Shown here piece by piece: positions 1 to 3,857 of a DNA stretch of 6,070 nt. Source of the DNA: Actinotalea sp. (GTDB taxonomy: Bacteria; Actinomycetota; Actinomycetes; Actinomycetales; Cellulomonadaceae); contig JACIXM010000374.1 in NCBI GenBank assembly GCA_014360395.1, positions 1 to 6,070 of the forward strand, given 5' to 3'. The position numbers and the translations under genes are program-made. The stretch's first letter is position 1. Each line of letters opens with the position of its first letter. The notes under the pieces are model-generated. The model was given only the letters and a program-made list of their open reading frames with translations. It searched no databases and was not told where the DNA came from.

Positions 1-523
1 ACGCGATTGCGTCCTCGTCGAGGCCGAGCGCGGCGATCCCCGCGCTGTTGAAGACGCCGTACTCGTACAGGGCCTGCACGAAGACGGGGTTGTCCGGCGC
101 GACGGCGTCGAGCTCCTCGCGCGTGGGGCCGCGCCGCTCGGCGAGCTGGTCCTCCGACCACCCGCCGATCACCCGGATCCACGCGCCCGGCTCCAGCTGC
201 GCGGCACGCTCGCCGACGGCGGCCAGGGCGTCGGCCAGGGTGGTCATGTCCTCCCAGCGGACCTCGTCGGCCCAGGTGCGCCCCGCGCGGACGAAGTGCA
301 CGTGCGAGTCCACGAGCCCGGGCACCACCCGACGCCCGCCCACGTCGACGACGCGCGTGGCGGGGCCGACGTGGGCCCGCACCTCCTCCTCGCCCCCGAC
401 GGCCAGGACGCGTCCGGCGCGGACGGCGAGCGCGGTGACCTCGCCCGGGACGGCCGGGTCGAGGCTGAGGGTGGTGATCCGTCCGTTGACGAGGACGAGA
501 TCGGCGTCGGGTACCTGCGTCAT
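1..523 (-). CDS. YtcJ-like amidohydrolase (Amidohydro_3 family), N-terminal part, cut by window edge
   Basis: The minus strand stays open from ATG at 523 to the left edge, giving 174 codons of a longer protein; members of this family usually have about 500-550 residues. Residues 6-60 look like the small beta-sandwich start of an amidohydrolase (LVLVNGRITTL, then VRAGRVLAVG). This leads into VVPGLVDSHVHF, whose His74 and His76 form the HxH metal-binding pair of the TIM barrel. Further on, RWEDMTTLADAL, GGWSEDQLAERR, PTREELDAVAP and PVFVQALYEYGVFNSAG match the order of segments typical of YtcJ-type enzymes. The start is supported by AGGGAG at 531-536, seven bases upstream of the ATG. The family hydrolyses C-N bonds in amides, formamides and related compounds, usually with a divalent metal in the cytoplasm. 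The substrate is unknown. It is divergent from the Rid gene and shares a 210-bp control region with it. Family assignment is firm; specific function is not. Confidence 0.88.
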   Translation of the reverse strand, partial: MTQVPDADLVLVNGRITTLSLDPAVPGEVTALAVRAGRVLAVGGEEEVRAHVGPATRVVDVGGRRVVPGLVDSHVHFVRAGRTWADEVRWEDMTTLADALAAVGERAAQLEPGAWIRVIGGWSEDQLAERRGPTREELDAVAPDNPVFVQALYEYGVFNSAGIAALGLDEDAIA

Positions 524-577
524 GGCACGTCTCCCTCGCTGGGCGGGCGACGTCGGTGTCGCCTCGCGCCCCGATGT

Positions 578-592
578 GCAACAAACGATTGC
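578..592. repeat. Short dyad GCAA-N7-TTGC in the divergent gap
   Basis: The sequence GCAACAAACGATTGC has matching outer arms GCAA and TTGC around seven unmatched bases. It shares those arms with the perfect palindrome at 691-702 (GCAA-N4-TTGC), so the two could be a weak and a strong site for one regulator. The arms are only four bases long, so chance is a serious alternative. Confidence 0.2.
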
Positions 593-641
593 GGGAGGCT
601 ATCACCGACGCGCGGTGCGCCGAAAGGTCCGCCCGCCGGTT

Positions 642-679
642 CTCAGGCGCGCCGGTCGGGCGGAGGGCGGCGCCCTGAG
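642..679. repeat. Imperfect inverted repeat upstream of the Rid gene
   Basis: CTCAGG at 642-647 pairs with CCTGAG at 674-679. The stem continues with CGC (648-650) against GCG (670-672) after one unpaired C at 673. This makes nine base pairs around a loop of about 19 bases. It lies between the amidohydrolase and Rid starts, and may be a DNA dyad for a regulator or an RNA hairpin if transcription begins upstream of it. GC-rich sequence produces such stems often, so function is uncertain. Confidence 0.35.
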
Positions 680-690
680 GTGGGTGCGCA

Positions 691-702
691 GCAATGCATT
701 GC
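691..702. promoter_or_regulatory. Perfect 12-bp palindrome GCAATGCATTGC, candidate operator
   Basis: GCAATGCATTGC reads the same on both strands. After two mismatched bases on each side, GCG at 686-688 and CGC at 705-707 match again. It is AT-richer than its surroundings and lies 31 bp upstream of the GTG start of the Rid gene, between two divergent genes, which is a natural operator position. Its right edge overlaps the possible -35 element TTGCAC (699-704), so a bound protein could block polymerase. Which regulator binds is unknown; the dyads near the GntR gene have a different sequence. Confidence 0.5.
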
Positions 703-727
703 ACCGCCGCGGCGCGAGTGCTTCACT
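699..727 (+). promoter_or_regulatory. Possible leaderless promoter of the Rid gene
   Basis: TTGCAC (699-704) and TTCACT (722-727) are separated by 17 bases, and the GTG start follows six bases later, so transcription would begin at or next to the start codon. No Shine-Dalgarno sequence is visible before this GTG, which fits a leaderless message, a common arrangement in actinobacteria. Each hexamer matches the sigma-70-type consensus at only three of six positions, so the call rests mainly on spacing. Confidence 0.25.
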
Positions 728-733
728 GACGCG

Positions 734-1177
734 GTGAGCAGCGCCGACGGGCACCTCGAGGTCATCCACCACGAGGGCTGGAGCCCCGACATCAAGCAGG
801 TCTACGTCCCCGCGATCCGCGCCACCGGTGGGCGGACGGTGTACGTCTCCGGCATCACCGCCGCGCCGCCGTACCACGACCACCCGCACCGCCCGGAGCA
901 GTTCGCCGCTGTGCCGACGGACATCGAGGGCCAGGTCGCGCTGCTCTTCGAGCACCTCGACCTGGCCCTGGCCGCCGCGGGCTGCCGGCGCCAGGACGTC
1001 GTGCGGATGGACCGGTTCTTCACGAACGTGCGCGAGGACCAGGACGTCGTCAACGCCTACCAGGGCGCGTGGTTCGGCGGGCACATCCCGACCAGCACCT
1101 CCGTGGAGGTCGTCTCCCTCGCGACCGACCCGGGGCTGCGCCTGGAGATCGCCGTCATCGCCGTCGCTCCGGACTGA
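734..1177 (+). CDS. Rid/YjgF/YER057c/UK114-family protein without the catalytic Arg
   Basis: This 147-residue protein has the Rid fold pattern: VYVPAIRATGGRTVYVSGI at about 23-41, then a helix rich in Ala and Leu (EGQVALLFEHLDLALAAAG), VVRMDRFFTNV at 89-99, NAYQGAWFGGHIP, and the C-terminal strand LRLEIAVIAVAPD. Rid proteins are small trimers. The Arg-bearing groups hydrolyse reactive enamines and imines released by PLP enzymes. By hand alignment, the Arg of the E. coli RidA segment PARSCVEV is Ser121 here (PTSTSVEV), while the Glu of the following strand is kept as Glu138. That places it with the Arg-less Rid groups, often found in catabolic clusters, whose chemistry is less clear. Some Rid-fold enzymes, such as 2-aminomuconate deaminases, act in catabolism. 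The GTG at 734 fits the family's N-terminus; an in-frame GTG at 680 is an alternative. Its 3' end faces the MFS gene. Confidence 0.85.
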   Translation: MSSADGHLEVIHHEGWSPDIKQVYVPAIRATGGRTVYVSGITAAPPYHDHPHRPEQFAAVPTDIEGQVALLFEHLDLALAAAGCRRQDVVRMDRFFTNVREDQDVVNAYQGAWFGGHIPTSTSVEVVSLATDPGLRLEIAVIAVAPD

Positions 1178-1194
1178 CGCGGCAGGCGCCCGCC

Positions 1195-1209
1195 CGCCCG
1201 TGTCGGGCG
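1195..1209. terminator. Short GC hairpin between convergent genes, weak terminator candidate
   Basis: CGCCCG (1195-1200) and CGGGCG (1204-1209) form a six-pair stem with a TGT loop in the 48-bp gap between the ends of the Rid gene and the MFS gene. There is no T-run on either side, so it is not a classic intrinsic terminator. Its position between converging genes is the main reason to list it. Confidence 0.25.
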
Positions 1210-1225
1210 TGGCGACGGGAGGCCG

Positions 1226-2437
1226 TCACCCCGCCGCCGGCGCCCTGCCGTAGGCGCGGTGCAGCGTCGTCGCCGCGATCCCGAGCGCGGCGGACAGGAC
1301 GGCTCCTGCGGCGAGGTACGCCGTGAACCCGCCGGACGCGAACGGCGCGGCGCCGATCGCGGTCCACGTCGCGCCGCCGAGGAAGAGCCCCGAGGCGAAC
1401 AGGCTCACCGCCGTCGCGCGCGCCCCCGGTGCGACCTCGGTCACCCAGGTCTGCAGCGCCGTGTGCAGGAACGCCCACGCGCCGGCGAGCAGGACGCACG
1501 CCGTGAGGACCCCGACCCAGGCCTGGTCCAGCAGCAGCGCGACGTAGGAGGCGGTGGCGAGCAGGCCGCCGGTGGCGATCCGCCGCGTCGCCGACATCCC
1601 GGCCCGCGCCAGACGCTTGACCAGCGGGGCGGCGAGCATCACCGCGATGCCGTACCCGGCGGTGACGAGGCCGGACCCGGTCGTGCTCATGCCGGTGCGC
1701 TGCAGCAGCGCCGGCAGGTACGTCAGGACGCCGACGAGGACCATCCCCTCGACGAGGACGAGCAGCAGCACGGCGACGGGCCAGGGCCGCAGCAGGACCG
1801 CGGCCAGCGCTGCCCCGGGGCGCTGCCGGGGGTGGACGACCGCGGGCTCCGGGACGCGGCGGAGCAGGACGACGAGGGCGGCGGCGACGAGCGCCGGCGC
1901 CCCGAGGGCGGCACGCCAGCCCAGGAGGTCGGCGATGCCGGCGGCGACGAGCGTCGCGGTGGCCATGCCGACGGCCGAGACCGCCATGAGGTCCGAGAGC
2001 GGCCCGTGCCGGCGGTGCGGTGGCAGCGAGTCGCCGATGTAGATGATCGCGGTGGGGAAGACGGCGGCGTAGGCCGCGCCGGCGACGAACCGCGCGGCCG
2101 CCAGCACGACGACGTCGGGCGCGATGGCGCTCACCGCTCCCGCGACGACGCTCAGCGCGAGCGCGGTGCGGACCGTCCGCACCCGTCCCAGGCGGTCGGA
2201 CGCGAAGCCCCACAGCACCTGGGTCGCGCCGTAGCCCACGAAGTAGAGGGTCGCGACGGCGGCGACCTGCTCGACCGGGACGCCGAGGTCGAGCGCGATC
2301 GGCAGGAGCAGGGGTGCGATGGCGAGCCGGTCGAAGGAGGCCAGGAACACCCCGCTGTGCAGCAGCCGCAGCGCCCCGCGCAGCTCCCGCTCGTCCGGCG
2401 CCGGTGGCCGGTCGGGCTCAGTCGGTGTCGAAGACAT
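1226..2437 (-). CDS. MFS transporter, about 12 membrane segments
   Basis: This 403-residue protein is strongly hydrophobic, with about twelve candidate membrane helices in two halves. A charged, Pro/Arg-containing loop at about 193-218 lies between them. TM1 carries FDRLAIAPLL (35-44). The loop between TM2 and TM3 carries GFASDRLGRV (77-86), the MFS motif A (GxxxDRxGR). A weaker relic of that motif, KRLARAG, is at 274-280 in the second half. Its length is typical of single-polypeptide MFS carriers that move small organic molecules or drugs across the cytoplasmic membrane. It is the last gene of a VOC-GntR-MFS run, and its ATG lies 20 bp inside the end of the regulator gene with no clear ribosome site of its own, so translation is probably coupled. 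Uptake of the cluster's substrate is the likely role; efflux of a toxic compound is the main alternative. The sequence does not reveal the substrate. Confidence 0.88.
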   Translation of the reverse strand: MSSTPTEPDRPPAPDERELRGALRLLHSGVFLASFDRLAIAPLLLPIALDLGVPVEQVAAVATLYFVGYGATQVLWGFASDRLGRVRTVRTALALSVVAGAVSAIAPDVVVLAAARFVAGAAYAAVFPTAIIYIGDSLPPHRRHGPLSDLMAVSAVGMATATLVAAGIADLLGWRAALGAPALVAAALVVLLRRVPEPAVVHPRQRPGAALAAVLLRPWPVAVLLLVLVEGMVLVGVLTYLPALLQRTGMSTTGSGLVTAGYGIAVMLAAPLVKRLARAGMSATRRIATGGLLATASYVALLLDQAWVGVLTACVLLAGAWAFLHTALQTWVTEVAPGARATAVSLFASGLFLGGATWTAIGAAPFASGGFTAYLAAGAVLSAALGIAATTLHRAYGRAPAAG

Positions 2438-3116
2438 CGGGGTGCCGCGCCAGCTCGACGCGGGTCCGGCGGATGTGCAGCTCCAGGACGTGCGCGGCGT
2501 CCTGGGCGTCGCGGCGGCGCAGCGCCTCCACGAGCAGCGTGTGCTCCGCGTGCGTCGCCGGGCTGTCGGCGACCCCGACCAGCACCGCGTACGCGCGCCG
2601 GTACGGCTGGGTGGAGTTCCACAGGCGACGGACGATCTCCTCCGTCATCGGCGCCGTGGCACCGGCGTAGGAGAGGAGGTGGAACTCCCGGTCCAGGCGC
2701 AGGAAGGCCTCCAGGTCCGCCCCCCGCATGCGCACGGCGAGGTCCTCGAGGTGCGCGACGTCGTCGTCGGACAGGTGCGGCGTGGACAGCGAGAGCAGGA
2801 GCGGCTCGAGGCGCTCGCGGATGAGATAGGCCTCCGTGCACTCGTGCACGGACAGGGACTCCACCCACGCGCCCGTGTTGGCCACGAGGCGGACGAGCCC
2901 CTCGGCCTCGAGCCGGCGCAGGGCGTCACGCACGGGCAACCGGCTGGCGTTGAACTCGCGGGCCAGGTCCTCCTGCACGATGCGGGACCCGGGCGGCAGC
3001 TCGCCGGAGAGGATCTGCCGGCGCAGGCCCGCGACGATGCGGTCGGAGGCCGGGCCCGTGTCCGCGGCGGTCGTCGGGCCGGTCGTGGGCGGGGTCCCGG
3101 TGGAGGTGTCGGTCAC
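2418..3116 (-). CDS. GntR-family transcriptional regulator, FCD subfamily
   Basis: This protein has 232 residues from GTG at 3116. After a disordered Thr/Pro-rich lead (1-23), residues 24-86 form the GntR winged helix-turn-helix: LRRQILSGELPPGSRIV, EDLAREFNASRLPVRDALRR, and the wing EGLVRLVANTGAWV. Residues about 95-217 form the all-helical FCD ligand-binding domain, with LIRERLEPLL, DREFH (Asp142, His146), EHTLLVEALRRRDAQDA (His192) and LELHIRRT (His214). The Asp and three His residues fit the metal site seen in many FCD proteins, which usually bind carboxylic or oxo acids next to the metal. Such proteins commonly repress catabolic genes and release DNA when the substrate binds. It lies downstream of the VOC gene and overlaps the MFS gene. 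The paired GGATGTATCC dyads upstream of the VOC gene are its probable targets, which would also make it autoregulated. An in-frame ATG at 3125 is possible but poorly spaced from the ribosome site. Confidence 0.92.
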   Translation of the reverse strand: MTDTSTGTPPTTGPTTAADTGPASDRIVAGLRRQILSGELPPGSRIVQEDLAREFNASRLPVRDALRRLEAEGLVRLVANTGAWVESLSVHECTEAYLIRERLEPLLLSLSTPHLSDDDVAHLEDLAVRMRGADLEAFLRLDREFHLLSYAGATAPMTEEIVRRLWNSTQPYRRAYAVLVGVADSPATHAEHTLLVEALRRRDAQDAAHVLELHIRRTRVELARHPDVFDTD

Positions 3117-3125
3117 GACGGCCAT

Positions 3126-3131
3126 CCTCCC
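3126..3131 (-). promoter_or_regulatory. Ribosome binding site that decides the GntR start
   Basis: On the minus strand this reads GGGAGG. It directly abuts the in-frame ATG at 3125, leaving no spacer, but lies nine bases upstream of the in-frame GTG at 3116. The GTG is therefore the more likely start, and ATG-first annotation would add three residues. Confidence 0.6.
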
Positions 3132-3138
3132 GGCTCCG

Positions 3139-3160
3139 CGGGCCGGGGCCCCTCGGCCCG
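3139..3160. repeat. GC-rich hairpin in the VOC-GntR gap
   Basis: CGGGCCG (3139-3145) pairs with CGGCCCG (3154-3160) around an eight-base loop. It falls in the transcribed spacer between the VOC and GntR genes, just upstream of the GntR ribosome site. It could slow ribosomes, protect mRNA ends or do nothing; no T-run follows it. Confidence 0.3.
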
Positions 3161-3169
3161 ACCGGTGTC

Positions 3170-3186
3170 GCGTGACGCGGTCACGC
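3170..3186. repeat. Seven-bp inverted repeat spanning the VOC stop codon
   Basis: GCGTGAC (3170-3176) and GTCACGC (3180-3186) are perfect inverted arms around GCG. In the minus-strand message the VOC stop codon lies within the first arm of the hairpin. It may mark a processing or partial-termination point that lowers expression of the regulator relative to the VOC enzyme. It is not followed by a U-tract, and a DNA dyad for a regulator is an alternative. Confidence 0.35.
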
Positions 3187-3711
3187 CGTCGGGTTCGCGG
3201 GGTGCCACAGGAGCGTCGTCGTCGCCGGGTCTTTCTCGTACGCCTTGCCCTCGGGGTAGCTGACGAGCTCCAGCTGCATGCCCCACGGCGCCCGGAAGTA
3301 GACCCAGCGCTGGCCGGCCGAGTGGCGCGTGCTCACCGTCGGCTCGCCCATGACCTCCACACCCTGCTCGCGCAGGTAGGCGACGGCGGCGTCGAGGTCG
3401 TGGACGTAGATCGCCAGGTGGTGCCCGCCGATGTCGCTGTTGCGAGGGTGCGGCGCCTGGCCGTCCGCGGCCTCGTACTGGAACACCTCGAGGTTCGGGC
3501 CGGTGCCGAGGCGGAAGAAGCGCAGCTCGCGCATGACGGTGCGCGGGTGGACGCCCAGGTGCACCGCCATCCAGTCGTCGTCGCGCTCGAACGGTCCGAG
3601 GGAGTAGACGCGCACGCATCCCAGGACGTCGACGAGGAACCGCTCCGCCTCGTCCAGGTCGGGAACGGTGATCCCGATGTGCTCGGTGCCGACCAGGCCG
3701 GGAAGCGCCAT
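3181..3711 (-). CDS. VOC-superfamily metalloenzyme (glyoxalase / extradiol dioxygenase fold)
   Basis: This 176-residue protein contains the two beta-alpha-beta-beta-beta modules of the vicinal oxygen chelate fold. Module one starts with GTEHIGITVPDLDEAERFL (His11) and ends with GPNLEVFQYE (Glu75). Module two starts with GGHHLAIYVHDLDAAVAYL (His97 or His98) and ends with GMQLELVSYPEG (Glu148). The H-E-H-E pattern is the metal set of glyoxalase I and methylmalonyl-CoA epimerase-like members; extradiol dioxygenases use H-H-E, so an isomerase, epimerase or lyase is somewhat favoured over ring cleavage. About 25 residues follow the last metal ligand. ATG at 3711 is chosen because AAGGAGG lies just upstream; the in-frame ATG at 3807 would translate across both operator dyads. 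It is the first gene of a VOC-GntR-MFS run and is divergent from the E1 dehydrogenase gene. The exact reaction is unknown. Confidence 0.85.
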   Translation of the reverse strand: MALPGLVGTEHIGITVPDLDEAERFLVDVLGCVRVYSLGPFERDDDWMAVHLGVHPRTVMRELRFFRLGTGPNLEVFQYEAADGQAPHPRNSDIGGHHLAIYVHDLDAAVAYLREQGVEVMGEPTVSTRHSAGQRWVYFRAPWGMQLELVSYPEGKAYEKDPATTTLLWHPANPTA

Positions 3712-3715
3712 CGCT

Positions 3716-3722
3716 CCTCCTT
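3716..3722 (-). promoter_or_regulatory. Strong ribosome binding site of the VOC gene
   Basis: The minus strand reads AAGGAGG, a near-perfect Shine-Dalgarno sequence, four bases before the ATG at 3711. It is the best evidence that translation starts there and not at the longer in-frame ATG at 3807. Confidence 0.8.
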
Positions 3723-3731
3723 CTTGTCTCC

Positions 3732-3743
3732 CGGATGTATCCG
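3732..3743. promoter_or_regulatory. Operator-like dyad 1, CGGATGTATCCG
   Basis: CGGATGTATCCG is an inverted repeat apart from its central GT. Its ten-base core GGATGTATCC recurs exactly at 3796-3805, in the same orientation. It lies 20 bp upstream of the VOC start codon, close to where the transcription start or leader of the VOC operon should be, so binding there would block that operon. The GGAT...ATCC arms resemble the GGATCC-centred operators reported for VanR-type FCD regulators, which supports the GntR protein encoded downstream as the binder. Confidence 0.65.
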
Positions 3744-3755
3744 ACCAAGGGGCGC

Positions 3756-3773
3756 AGTGCGCTGAAGTGCGCT
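3756..3773. repeat. Direct repeat AGTGCGCT with a 10-bp period
   Basis: AGTGCGCT occurs at 3756-3763 and again at 3766-3773, one helical turn apart, in the stretch between the two GGATGTATCC dyads. Two half-sites on one face of the helix could serve a second regulator. Eight-base repeats are not rare in GC-rich DNA, so this is tentative. Confidence 0.3.
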
Positions 3774-3791
3774 CCGGGCGGCCTCGAGGTC

Positions 3792-3819
3792 TTGTGGATG
3801 TATCCAATCACGCTCTACT
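3792..3819 (+). promoter_or_regulatory. Possible promoter of the E1 dehydrogenase operon
   Basis: TTGTGG (3792-3797) and TCTACT (3814-3819) are separated by 16 bases and would place the transcription start near 3826, leaving a leader of about 30 bases before the ATG at 3858. Dyad 2 overlaps the -35 hexamer and spacer, the expected geometry for a repressor. The hexamers are only partial matches to consensus. Confidence 0.3.
3795..3806. promoter_or_regulatory. Operator-like dyad 2, TGGATGTATCCA
   Basis: TGGATGTATCCA has the same core as dyad 1 with flanking bases that also pair (T-A here, C-G in dyad 1), as expected if the symmetry is selected. GTCT precedes both copies at the same distance. 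The centres are 63 bp apart, about six turns of B-DNA, so two bound dimers would face the same side. It lies 51 bp upstream of the E1 start codon and probably overlaps that promoter. Confidence 0.65.
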
Positions 3820-3857
3820 GTCCGTGACCAGAGGTTCGGTTCGAAGGAGAGACGACC

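Noticed and set aside
296..733. N-terminal extension of the Rid frame to an ATG at 296
   Set aside because: The extension is antisense to the amidohydrolase and crosses the divergent promoter gap; the Rid homology begins only after GTG 734.
48..737. Open frame of 229 codons on the plus strand at the left end
   Set aside because: It is antisense to the amidohydrolase, whose minus-strand product shows the family motifs, and its Ser/Thr/Arg-rich product resembles nothing known.
1259..2824. Open frame of 521 codons on the plus strand opposite the MFS and GntR genes
   Set aside because: The product is a charged, repetitive Arg/Gly/Asp sequence, while the minus strand encodes a coherent membrane transporter and regulator.
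727..3180. Recurrent TGACGCGG at 727-734, 1175-1182 and 3173-3180
   Set aside because: The copies lie in unrelated contexts, one of them overlapping the Rid stop codon, and an eight-base GC-rich word is expected to recur in this composition.
3712..3807. Longer VOC protein starting at ATG 3807
   Set aside because: The extra 32 residues have no VOC similarity, would span both operator dyads, and ignore the strong ribosome site before ATG 3711.
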